Source: Streptomyces sp. RerS4
GTDB lineage: Bacteria > Actinomycetota > Actinomycetes > Streptomycetales > Streptomycetaceae
Reading direction: 5' to 3'
Length of the DNA stretch: 64,000 nucleotides
Assembly (NCBI RefSeq): GCF_023515955.1
Contig: NZ_CP097322.1
Coordinates: forward strand, 868,001 to 932,000
Shown here: in pieces, positions 6,656 to 14,311 of the stretch
How the letters are laid out: each line of letters opens with the position of its first letter
Position numbering within the stretch: the stretch's first letter is position 1
Program-made: the position numbers and the translations under genes
Notes under the pieces: generated by a model
The model's database searches: none
What the model saw: the letters and a program-made list of their open reading frames with translations, nothing else
What the model was told of the DNA's origin: nothing

Positions 6656-8902
6656 TCAGCGCGGATAGGGCGTGAAGTCGACGTCGAAGTCCAGGGGGAA
6701 GCTGCGCGGCTTGGAACCGGTCGCGCGGGCCCAGGCGTTGGCGATGGCCCCGACGGCGGCCGGTACACCGAGTTCGCCCGCGCCGCCCGGCTCCGTGCCG
6801 GTCGCCGGGAGGACGAAGACCCGTACGTCGCGCGGCGTGTCGCGCTGCTTCGCCCAGTGGAACTGGCTGTAACTGCCCTCCAGCGGCAGCCCCTTGTCCA
6901 GGTGCAGCCCGGCCCGCAGGGTCGTGGAGATCGCGTCGGTGAGACCGCCGATCATCTGCGCCTCCAGCCCGCGCGGGTTGACGGGCAGGCCCACGTCCAC
7001 GGCGATGACCGCCTTGGTGACCCGGACGTGCTCCGGATCGCGGGTGTCGATCTCCACCAGGCAGGCGGTACGGGACTTGTACTCCTCGTGGAAGGCGATG
7101 CCCTGCGCGCAGCCGGCCGGCATGGCCCTGCCCCACTGCCCCTCGGTGGCCACCTTCTCCAGCACGGCGCGCTGCGCGTCCGTCTTGAGGAAGGCCCGCC
7201 GGAAGGCGTACGGGTCCTTGCCGGTGGCGGCGGCCAGTTCGTCGACCACGATCTCCTCGGCGCCCCGGGTGTTGGCCGAGTACACCGACCGCCAGGACCC
7301 GGTGGGGATGCCGGTCGCCACCTCGGTCAGCGACTGCGTGGTGAGCCCGAAGTGGTACGGGGACTTGATCGTCGTGAGGAACAGGGTCTGGGCGAGGGTG
7401 GCGTTGCCGATGCCCGAGGGCAGGCTCGCGGCGGTGGCGGTGATGATCTCGCCGAGGCCGTGCCGGAAGTCGGTCTCGGCGGCGGCGACCCGGTGTTCGA
7501 AGCTGAGGACCTCGCCCAGCAGGTGGGTGGCCCGGATCCGGTGGTGGGTCGCGGGGCGCATGCGCCCGTGCCGGGTGTCGTCGACCCGGGTCCACATCAG
7601 GCGCACGGGACGGCGGCAGGCCTTCGAGACCCGGGCCGCCTCCAGGGCGGCGTCGAAGAACAGCCGCCGGCCGAACGAGCCGCCCGCCTGGATGACGTGC
7701 ACCTTCACCGCGCCGACGGGGAGCCCGAGGTCGGCGGCGATGGTCTGCCGGGCCACGATCGGGGACTTGAGGCCGGACCAGATCTCGGCGCGGTCCTCCC
7801 GCACGTCGGCGACGGCGGAGTTGGTCTCCATCGGGGCGTGGCTGACGAAGGCGAAGTCGAACTCGGCGTCCACGTACGGGGTGAGCAGCGGCGGCAGCAG
7901 CGGAGCCGGGTTGGCGGCGCGGAGCTTCGTACGGATCTGCTCGTCGGAGAGCCGGTCGGCGGGGCCGGGGCCCCATTCGACCCGGAGGGCGGCCTTGGCC
8001 TCCATGGCCTGCCCGAAGGTCTCGGCGACGACGGCGACGCCGGTCGGGATGGTGACCACGTGCAGGACGCCGGGCATCGCCTGGACGGCGCCGAGGTTGG
8101 TGACGCCCCGGACGGTGCCGCCGAGGGTGGGCGGGCGGCGCACGACGCAGGGCTTGGCGCCCGGCACGTCGAGGTCGAGGGTGTAGCGCTGGGCTCCGGT
8201 GACCATGGCGCGGGCGTCGATGCGGCCGGTGGCCTTGCCGACGAGGGCGTGGCGCGCGGCGGGCTTCGGGGAGGCGCCGAGGACGACGAGTCCCGGCGCG
8301 GCGGCGGCCGCGGCGAGGCCGCCGTAGTCGGCGGTGCGGCCGTCGGGGGCCCGTACGGCGCCGTTCGCGGTGGTCAGGGTGGAGGCGGAGACCTCCCAGC
8401 GGGCGGCGGCGGCCGCGACGAGGCGGGCGCGGGCGGTGGCGGCGCACTGGCGGACCGGCCCGTAGAGGGAGCGGATGGAGTTCGAGGAGCCGGTGAGCTG
8501 GTTGAACAGCAGCTCGGGGCGCGCGTCGTCCAGTTCGACCCGGACGGTGCGCAGGGGTGCGTCGAGCTCCTCCGCGACCAGCATGGCGACGGCGGTGGTG
8601 AGCCCCTGGCCGACCTCCTCGCGGGGCAGCCTGAAGCGGATCGCGCCGTCCGCCTCGACGGTGAGGGCGAGCAGCGAGGCGGTGGGGGCGCCGGCCAGGA
8701 TGAAGATGTCGCCGAGGTCCACCAGGTCCGCGATGGCGGGCAGGCTCGGGATGGCGGCCGCCGCGGACTGCGGGGCGAGCGCGTCGGCCCCGACCCGGGT
8801 GACCAACGCCAGCGTCGGCGCCGCGACGAGGTAGGTCAGGAAGGAGCGTCGGCCCGGTCCGGCCCCGGCGCGATCCGCGGGCGCGCTGTCCTGTGCTGTC
8901 AT
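6656..8902 (-). CDS. Molybdopterin-binding catalytic subunit of a molybdenum hydroxylase (IorB-like), Tat substrate
   Basis: A 748-residue catalytic subunit. The start at 8902 (MTAQDSAPADRAG) places a twin-arginine signal (GRRSFLTYLVAAPTLALV) at residues 17-35, so the enzyme is probably exported folded with its cofactor; a start at 8959 is possible but gives an unusual long n-region. Molybdopterin contacts are seen as QAGGSFGRRLFF and GSWRSV, and the catalytic Glu of the family is in GGAGELGVPA near the C-terminus. It oxidises aldehydes or N-heterocycles in characterised relatives; the substrate here is unknown. The downstream gene encodes the [2Fe-2S] partner. No MoCo-loading XdhC-type gene is in the window. 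Confidence 0.92.
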   Translation of the reverse strand: MTAQDSAPADRAGAGPGRRSFLTYLVAAPTLALVTRVGADALAPQSAAAAIPSLPAIADLVDLGDIFILAGAPTASLLALTVEADGAIRFRLPREEVGQGLTTAVAMLVAEELDAPLRTVRVELDDARPELLFNQLTGSSNSIRSLYGPVRQCAATARARLVAAAAARWEVSASTLTTANGAVRAPDGRTADYGGLAAAAAAPGLVVLGASPKPAARHALVGKATGRIDARAMVTGAQRYTLDLDVPGAKPCVVRRPPTLGGTVRGVTNLGAVQAMPGVLHVVTIPTGVAVVAETFGQAMEAKAALRVEWGPGPADRLSDEQIRTKLRAANPAPLLPPLLTPYVDAEFDFAFVSHAPMETNSAVADVREDRAEIWSGLKSPIVARQTIAADLGLPVGAVKVHVIQAGGSFGRRLFFDAALEAARVSKACRRPVRLMWTRVDDTRHGRMRPATHHRIRATHLLGEVLSFEHRVAAAETDFRHGLGEIITATAASLPSGIGNATLAQTLFLTTIKSPYHFGLTTQSLTEVATGIPTGSWRSVYSANTRGAEEIVVDELAAATGKDPYAFRRAFLKTDAQRAVLEKVATEGQWGRAMPAGCAQGIAFHEEYKSRTACLVEIDTRDPEHVRVTKAVIAVDVGLPVNPRGLEAQMIGGLTDAISTTLRAGLHLDKGLPLEGSYSQFHWAKQRDTPRDVRVFVLPATGTEPGGAGELGVPAAVGAIANAWARATGSKPRSFPLDFDVDFTPYPR

Positions 8903-9026
8903 CCGTACGAGTCCCCGCCCCTGCCCCGGGCCCGCCTGCACGGACCGCCCCCGGCTCATTACCGACGCGTAGCGTAGCGATCAAGGGCTGGGGTGGGAAG
9001 AGAGGTTCCGCGCGGGGGGTCCTTCG

Positions 9027-9044
9027 TTCGGGGGGTCCCCCGAA
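9027..9044. promoter_or_regulatory. Perfect 8-2-8 inverted repeat in divergent promoter region
   Basis: TTCGGGGG, GT, CCCCCGAA forms a perfect dyad in the 323-bp region between the minus-strand hydroxylase operon (start 8902) and the plus-strand SCO4226-like gene (start 9226). It could be an operator for either, or a stem-loop in one 5' leader. The rest of this region shows no gene; only the strong ribosome-binding site at 9209-9218 is otherwise clear. Confidence 0.4.
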
Positions 9045-9225
9045 GGAGCAATCATCGGGCCGCCGGGCCGCGACGGACCCGCGCACGCCGCGTACACCCC
9101 GTCCGCGCGATCGAACAGACCTCCCACGACCGTCGGGTTCCGGCCGGCCCCGCCGGGCCCCGCCACCGCTCGACCGAACCCCTTTCGAGGCGGACGATGG
9201 AGGAGACGAAAGGAGGTGTGGCGAG

Positions 9226-9477
9226 ATGGCCACCTTCATGGATGTACACACCGGTATGAAGGGCATCACCAACGAGCAGCTGATGGAGGCACACCGCGCG
9301 GACCTGGCGATCGAGGGCGAGGAAGGCGTGCACTTCAAGCAGGCCTGGGCCGACCCGGAGTCGGGCACCGTCTACTGTCTGTCCGAGGGTCCCTCTGCCG
9401 AGGCGGTGCAGCGGATCCACGAGCGCAGCGGCCACCCGGCGGACGAGATCCACCCCGTGCCGCTGATGATCTCCTGA
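9226..9477 (+). CDS. SCO4226-like nickel-binding protein (DUF4242)
   Basis: An 83-residue cytoplasmic protein starting MATFMDVHTGMKGITNEQL. It matches the SCO4226/DUF4242 family, whose S. coelicolor member is a ferredoxin-like fold dimer that binds nickel. Conserved features include the early His (DVH), the HRADLAIEGEEGVHF stretch and the Cys in TVYCLSEGPS, followed by AVQRIHERSGHPADEIHPV. The start is fixed by an excellent Shine-Dalgarno, AAAGGAGGTG at 9209-9218, ending 7 bases before the ATG. A 12-bp stem-loop terminator follows at 9535-9562, so it is probably monocistronic. Physiological role in metal handling is inferred from the family. Confidence 0.92.
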   Translation: MATFMDVHTGMKGITNEQLMEAHRADLAIEGEEGVHFKQAWADPESGTVYCLSEGPSAEAVQRIHERSGHPADEIHPVPLMIS

Positions 9478-9534
9478 CGACCGGGCGTCGCCGCACGTCG
9501 CCGGCCGCCACCACGCGTCGCCTCCGTTTCCACC

Positions 9535-9562
9535 CGTCGGGCCCGCCGATGCGGGCCCGACG
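9535..9562 (+). terminator. Strong stem-loop after SCO4226-like gene
   Basis: CGTCGGGCCCGC, loop CGAT, then GCGGGCCCGACG: a perfect 12-bp GC stem 58 bases after the stop codon. No U-run follows, which is common for Streptomyces terminators. Confidence 0.75.
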
Positions 9563-9611
9563 CGGCTGACCGAATTCATTCGTACAGGATCAAAAGGGCA
9601 CGAGAAGCCCC

Positions 9612-9623
9612 GGGCATATGCCC
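9612..9623. promoter_or_regulatory. 12-bp perfect palindrome upstream of phosphatase gene
   Basis: GGGCATATGCCC lies 117 bp before the SpoIIE phosphatase start in a relatively AT-rich stretch (9570-9690) that also contains repeated TTGC and AACG words. It is a candidate binding site for a dimeric regulator. No known motif is recognised. Confidence 0.35.
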
Positions 9624-9739
9624 ACAGCAAGGACGTTGCGGATGTTGCCAAACGCCTTACAGCTCATCGCCCGCTGTGCAACAGTCGTAACCGGTCCTTC
9701 TTTCAGACCTGGCCGTGCCGCGCCTGTATCGGAGTTCTC

Positions 9740-11161
9740 ATGCCGTCCCACCTGTACGCGGACCGTCCCGCGCAGCCGCCCGAGCCCGGGTCGGTGGACG
9801 CGCTGATCTCGCAGACCCGCCGGCTGCGCGGAGAAGTGGACGCGGTGCGCCGCGACACCGTCGTGGACGACGACGACGCCCAGGGCCGCTGGCAGCGCGC
9901 GCTGTGCGACCTCGCCGTACACCACCTCGACGATCTCGGCCAGCACCTGGGCCAGCTCAAGGAAGGGCTGCCGCCCGTCCCCGAGCAGGCCGAACCGTCG
10001 CAGGCGCCCCCGGAATCGGCGTCCGAGGACCGCCAGACCCGCGTCGGCAGCGCCGAGTGGAACCTGCTGACCGACGAGGTCACCTGGTCCGAGGAGCTCT
10101 TCCAGATCTTCGGCCGCTCCCCCGAGTCCGGCCCCCTCCCCCTCGACGAACTGGGCTCCACCCTGTTCTCCGAGGACCAGCCGCTGCTCACCGCGATGGT
10201 GACCGACTGCCTGGTGGACGGAAAGCCGATAGACGGGGAGTTCCGGATCGTCCGCGGCGACGGCCGCGTCCGCACGCTCCACATGAGGGGCGAGCCGGTC
10301 CTCGACTCCGACGGCTGCACGGCCTCGATGTGGGCCGTCCTGCGGGACGTGAGCGAACTGCGCCGCAGCGAGCGGGCGGTGCGCGAGTCCCGCGACTCGC
10401 TCCAGCGCCGGCGGGAGATCGCGCAGACCGAGCACCGGCTCGCGGTCGAGCTCCAGGAAGCCGTACTCCCCCCGTGGCGCGGCTCCCTGCGGTTCCCGCA
10501 CGACCACGCCGGCGCGATGGACGTCGCCGCGCACTACCTGCCCTCCGCGACCAGCGCGCTGATCGGCGGCGACTGGTACGACGCCCTCGAACTCCCCGAC
10601 GGTCGCACCCTCCTGACCGTCGGCGACCTCACCGGACACGGCGTCAGCGCCACCTCCGGGATGGCGATGATGCTCGGCGCCCTGCGCGGGATGGCCATGG
10701 CCGGCATCGAACCGGGCCCGCTGATGGGCTGGCTCAACCAACTGCTGGAAACCTCCGTCCAACCCGCCCTCGGTTCCGCCGTCTGCTGCCGCTACGATCC
10801 CGCCCGCCGGGTGCTCTCCTGGGCGCAGGCCGGACACCCCGCGCCCCTGCTGTTCCGCCGGGGCCAGGGCCGCGCGCTGCAACCCCCCGAGGGAGTCCTG
10901 CTGGGCGCGACCTCCGGGGCGGCGTACGGGCAGGCCGAGGAGCGGCTGGAGGAGGGCGACGTACTCGTCCTCTACACCGACGGTCTGACCCCGCGCAGCA
11001 TCGAGTTCAGCCGGGCCGACGGGACGGAGCGGCTGTTGGCGATGGCGCCCCGGTTCTCGGCGGCGCGGTCGGCGCGGGACTGCGTACGGATGGTGACGGA
11101 GGAGTTCGGCGAGAGCGAGCGCGAGGACGACGCGTGCGTGCTCGTCGCCCGGATCGGCTGA
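9740..11161 (+). CDS. PAS-SpoIIE serine phosphatase (PP2C type)
   Basis: A 473-residue cytoplasmic protein. Residues 15-80 form a helical segment, residues 100-215 a PAS fold (GSAEWNLLTDEVTWSEELF to MWAVLRDVSEL), and residues 240-470 the SpoIIE/PP2C domain. Metal-binding acidic residues are visible in GGDWYDALEL, VGDLTGHG, YTDGLTPRS and EDDACVLV, with the GHPAPLL loop conserved. Such enzymes dephosphorylate anti-anti-sigma factors in partner-switching networks, so this one probably links an unknown PAS ligand to a sigma factor. No anti-sigma factor or antagonist gene is adjacent, so its partner is encoded elsewhere. It is followed by a bidirectional terminator and converges on the NsdA-like gene. 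Confidence 0.93.
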   Translation: MPSHLYADRPAQPPEPGSVDALISQTRRLRGEVDAVRRDTVVDDDDAQGRWQRALCDLAVHHLDDLGQHLGQLKEGLPPVPEQAEPSQAPPESASEDRQTRVGSAEWNLLTDEVTWSEELFQIFGRSPESGPLPLDELGSTLFSEDQPLLTAMVTDCLVDGKPIDGEFRIVRGDGRVRTLHMRGEPVLDSDGCTASMWAVLRDVSELRRSERAVRESRDSLQRRREIAQTEHRLAVELQEAVLPPWRGSLRFPHDHAGAMDVAAHYLPSATSALIGGDWYDALELPDGRTLLTVGDLTGHGVSATSGMAMMLGALRGMAMAGIEPGPLMGWLNQLLETSVQPALGSAVCCRYDPARRVLSWAQAGHPAPLLFRRGQGRALQPPEGVLLGATSGAAYGQAEERLEEGDVLVLYTDGLTPRSIEFSRADGTERLLAMAPRFSAARSARDCVRMVTEEFGESEREDDACVLVARIG

Positions 11162-11188
11162 GAGCCGGATCCCGATCGCGGTGGTCGA

Positions 11189-11214
11189 GGGCCGCGCCCG
11201 CGGGGGCGCGGCCC
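11189..11214. terminator. Bidirectional stem-loop between convergent genes
   Basis: GGGCCGCGCCC, loop GCGG, GGGCGCGGCCC: a perfect 11-bp stem between the ends of the phosphatase gene (11161) and the NsdA-like gene (11253). It is followed by TTCTCGT on the plus strand. Confidence 0.8.
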
Positions 11215-11252
11215 TTCTCGTGGTCCGGCTGCGATGTGCCGTCCGGACGCGC

Positions 11253-12746
11253 TCAGATCAGCGCACCCCGCTCCAGCGGCGAGGGGGCGTTCGGGAGGGC
11301 CTGCTTGATCTCCTCGCGCAGGTCCTCGATCCGCGCGTAGCCCGCGTACTGGCCGGTGAGCCGGTACATCTCGCGGAGCCGGTCCCACGTGCGGTGGGAA
11401 GACGTCTCGTTCATGGAGACCAGGGCGAGGCGGGCGTAGCGGTCGGCCTGTTCCGGGTCGTCCGCGATGAAGCAGGCCGACGCCATCGAGATGTAGTCGA
11501 AGATCTGCGACCGCTGGTAGCCGTCCCCGCGCAGCCGCAGCGCCTCGCGGGCGTGGCGCGCGGCCACCGGCGCCGCCGAGGCGTCGTGGTCGGCGAGGGT
11601 CCGGTAGGCCAGGGCCTGCATCCCGTGCAGGTCGGCCTCGTCGAAGTGCTGCATCCACGACGGCGGCGGTACGTCGCCCTTGTCGGAGACGAACAGCTCC
11701 TCGGCCTCGCCGAGCGTACGGCGCATGGCCTGGCCCTTGCCCATGGCGGCCTGCGCCCAGGCCTCGATGGTGTGCAGCATGGCGCGGGTGCGCGGCAGGG
11801 TCTGGTCGCCCGAGCCGGACTTCGCGAGCTTCATCAGGTCCAGGGCCTCGTGGGGCTTGCCCAGGTGCACCATCTGGCGCGCGGCCCGGGACAGAGCCTC
11901 GCCGGCGCGCGGCCGGTCGCCGCCCTCGCGGGCCGCGTGCGCGGCGATGACGAAGTACTTCTGCGCGGTCGGTTCGAGGCCGACGTCGTGCGACATCCAA
12001 CCCGCCAGCACGGCCAGGTTGGCCGCCACCCCCCAGAGCCTGCGCTGGAGGTGGTCGGGGTGGTGGTAGGCGAGCATGCCGCCCACCTCGTTGAGCTGGC
12101 CGACGACGGCCTTGCGCTGGAGCCCGCCCCCTCTGGAGGCGTCCCAGGCCCGGAAGACCTCGACGGAACGCTCCAGGGCCTCGATCTCCTGGGAGCCGAT
12201 GGGGGCCGCCTCGTACCGGTCGTAGCCCGCCGGATCGGCCTGGTAGGGGTCGCCGAAACGTGGTGCGTGCACGGTCGTGGCGGGGTCGGCGTGCAGCCAG
12301 TCGTACATGGCGTTGCTGAGGACGGAGCCGGCGGTGAGCGCGGCTCCCGCGCCCATCAGGCCGCGACGGTTGAGCATGAGGTCCATTCCCGTGAATTCGG
12401 TGAGGACCGCGGCTGTGCGTTCGGGCGCCCAGGGCACTCCGTCGGGGTTCTCCTTCGCCCCGTCCGGCTGCCGTTTGTTGGTGCGCCGCTGCCGTACGAA
12501 CCCGAGGTCCTCGATGGTCACGACACGACCGAGCCGCTCGGTGAACAGGGCTGCCAATACCGTGGGCACCGGTTCGCGCGGGGTCTCCCCCATGTCGATC
12601 CAGCGCCGTACCCGCGAGGTGTCGGTGGCCAGCTGGTGGTGACCCATGGCGGCCGCCTGCCGGTTGACCATCCTCGCCAGTTCGCCCTTGGACCAGCCGG
12701 CGAGGCCGAACAGGTCGTTCAGACGGGTGTTTGGACCTTTGTTCAC
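11253..12746 (-). CDS. NsdA/NsdB-type regulatory protein with TPR-like repeats
   Basis: A 497-residue protein. I chose the GTG at 12746 (VNKGPNTRLNDLFGLAGWSK) because it gives the length and opening of NsdA-type proteins and has GGGGGC just upstream; a longer start would run into the promoter repeats. Residues 5-90 hold a conserved DNA-binding-like N-terminus (GELARMVNRQAAAMGHHQL, then SRVRRWIDMGETPR). Residues 150-500 are helical repeats of TPR character. S. coelicolor NsdA is a negative regulator of sporulation and antibiotic production; several paralogues exist, so function here is inferred. It is divergent from a phosphotransferase-like gene, and three TTCGCCAGGG repeats sit in its promoter. 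Confidence 0.88.
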   Translation of the reverse strand: MNKGPNTRLNDLFGLAGWSKGELARMVNRQAAAMGHHQLATDTSRVRRWIDMGETPREPVPTVLAALFTERLGRVVTIEDLGFVRQRRTNKRQPDGAKENPDGVPWAPERTAAVLTEFTGMDLMLNRRGLMGAGAALTAGSVLSNAMYDWLHADPATTVHAPRFGDPYQADPAGYDRYEAAPIGSQEIEALERSVEVFRAWDASRGGGLQRKAVVGQLNEVGGMLAYHHPDHLQRRLWGVAANLAVLAGWMSHDVGLEPTAQKYFVIAAHAAREGGDRPRAGEALSRAARQMVHLGKPHEALDLMKLAKSGSGDQTLPRTRAMLHTIEAWAQAAMGKGQAMRRTLGEAEELFVSDKGDVPPPSWMQHFDEADLHGMQALAYRTLADHDASAAPVAARHAREALRLRGDGYQRSQIFDYISMASACFIADDPEQADRYARLALVSMNETSSHRTWDRLREMYRLTGQYAGYARIEDLREEIKQALPNAPSPLERGALI

Positions 12747-12807
12747 GTCAAGCCCCCAGGTTCTCGGCTGAGTTGACAGTAGCCCCCCGTCAGATGACCG
12801 CGGACTA

Positions 12808-12850
12808 TTCGCCAGGGTTCGCCAGGGCACGCCCGGTGGTTCGCCAGGGA
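12808..12850. repeat. Three direct repeats of TTCGCCAGGG in the NsdA-like promoter region
   Basis: Copies begin at 12808, 12818 and 12841. The first two are back to back and the third is 23 bp after the second. They lie 62-104 bp upstream of the GTG at 12746 within the 229-bp divergent region shared with the phosphotransferase gene. The spacing (10, 23) is near helical periodicity, as in arrays bound cooperatively by one regulator. Confidence 0.85.
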
Positions 12851-12975
12851 CCGCCGGGTGTCAGGTAGGAATGCGCCTCCCCGACCCGGTCACCGGCGGA
12901 ACTCCCCAGGGTGAAGTACGGGATCGGCGGGGCGGCGTACGCACTCGTCGGCGCACGAAGGGAACCGTAAACGCC

Positions 12976-14100
12976 ATGTACGCAGCAACGTCCTCCGTGT
13001 CCGCCCCGGTCCGGTCGCACCGCACGCTCCAGGCGGGCGGCGGCCCCTACCTCGAACCCGGCCGGCCGGCCGCCCCGGCGCAGGGTGCCGTGCGGGCACG
13101 GCGGCTGCCGGGCTCCGGACCGCAGCCGCTGAGCGGAAGACTCGACCTGTCCGGCCCGCAGGGGGCGCAGTTGCGCACCGCGCTCGCGTCGGTGCAGCGG
13201 ATCTGCCCGGAGTTCGCGCCGGTGCAGGTGTTGCGCCGCAGCGGCCGGTCGGTCCTGCTGGTGGGCACCACGGGTCGGACGACCGCCGTCGCCAAGGTTT
13301 TACTGGATCATTCGCCCGCGTGGCGCGAGCGGTACCGGCACGAAATAGCGGCGTACCGGGCGTTCGTCCGGCACCGCCCGCCGGTGCGGGTGCCCCGGCT
13401 GATCGCCGCGGACCCGGAGAACTGCGTCCTGGTCGTGGAGCGGATGGCGGGGCGGGTCGCGGCCCTGCAGCGGCATCCGGTGGAGGCCCCGCCGCGGCCC
13501 GACGTACGGGCCGCGCTGGGCGCGGTGTGCCGGGTCAACCAGTGGCGGCCGCCGACCGAGCTGTTCACTCACCCGGTGGACTACGCCCGTCGCATCACGC
13601 GGGACCACCAGCTGGGACTGCTGACCGACCGGGACTTCGGGGACCTGCAGAAGCTGCTGCACGGGGTGCGCGTGGCGGGGACGCCGTGGCAGTTCAACCA
13701 CGGTGACGCGCTGCTGTCGAACCTGCTGCTGTCCCCGGCCGGGCCGGTGCTCCTCGACTGGGAGCACGCGGGCTGGTACCTGCCGGGCTACGACCTGGCC
13801 ACGCTGTGGGCGGTCCTGGGGGACGCGCCGGCGGCGCGCGCCCAGATCAGCCGGCTCGCCCAGGCGGCGGGTCCGGTGGCCCGGGACGCGTTCCTGGTGA
13901 ACCTGATGCTGGTCCTGACGAGGGAGATCCGGATGTCCGAGACGGCGGTGCAGCGCTCGATGCTGGCGACCGCCCCCGACCGGCCGCTGCCCGTGGGGAT
14001 CCTGTCCAGCGGGGAGGAGCAGCGTCTGCTGCTGCGCCGCCTGCACGACGACGCCGGCATGGCCCGTAGAGCGGTCAGGGCGGCGGTCGGCACCCGCTGA
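12976..14100 (+). CDS. Aminoglycoside phosphotransferase-like protein, with TTA codon
   Basis: A 374-residue kinase-like fold protein. Catalytic features are [13 protein letters not shown] (Brenner motif) near residue 238 and [18 protein letters not shown] near residue 255, with [12 protein letters not shown] as the nucleotide-lysine strand near residue 105. Leu109 is encoded by TTA at 13300-13302, so translation should depend on the bldA tRNA and be favoured late in growth. The ATG at 12976 is preceded by GAAGGGAA. The gene is divergent from the NsdA-like regulator and followed by a 15-bp terminator. Despite the family name, most actinomycete members are not resistance enzymes; the substrate is unknown. 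Confidence 0.88.
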   Translation: MYAATSSVSAPVRSHRTLQAGGGPYLEPGRPAAPAQGAVRARRLPGSGPQPLSGRLDLSGPQGAQLRTALASVQRICPEFAPVQVLRRSGRSVLLVGTTGRTTAVAKVLLDHSPAWRERYRHEIAAYRAFVRHRPPVRVPRLIAADPENCVLVVERMAGRVAALQRHPVEAPPRPDVRAALGAVCRVNQWRPPTELFTHPVDYARRITRDHQLGLLTDRDFGDLQKLLHGVRVAGTPWQFNHGDALLSNLLLSPAGPVLLDWEHAGWYLPGYDLATLWAVLGDAPAARAQISRLAQAAGPVARDAFLVNLMLVLTREIRMSETAVQRSMLATAPDRPLPVGILSSGEEQRLLLRRLHDDAGMARRAVRAAVGTR

Positions 14101-14117
14101 CGCGTTCGCCCCGCGAT

Positions 14118-14160
14118 CCCGTGGCCCGCACATCCGATCATCCGGTGTGCGGGCCACGGG
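14118..14160 (+). terminator. Long stem-loop terminator after phosphotransferase gene
   Basis: CCCGTGGCCCGCACA pairs perfectly over 15 bp with TGTGCGGGCCACGGG across a 13-base loop, followed by ACTTTT. This is one of the best intrinsic terminator signals in the window. Confidence 0.9.
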
Positions 14161-14311
14161 ACTTTTCGCGTCTACGGGGCCTCGTACGGGAACGGGCCGG
14201 GAGGCCGGCGCGCGTGCCTTGACATCACATGATCCCCCTAACACCTTTTCAGACTCGGCCTCAGAACCGCTGGCGTCGTCCCCTTCCTCCCCGAACGGCT
14301 GGAGTCCGCCC

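Noticed and set aside
6092-8977. Long plus-strand open frame opposite the molybdenum hydroxylase genes
   Set aside because: It is Gly/Arg/Asp-rich low-complexity sequence without domains; the minus-strand genes have clear cofactor motifs.
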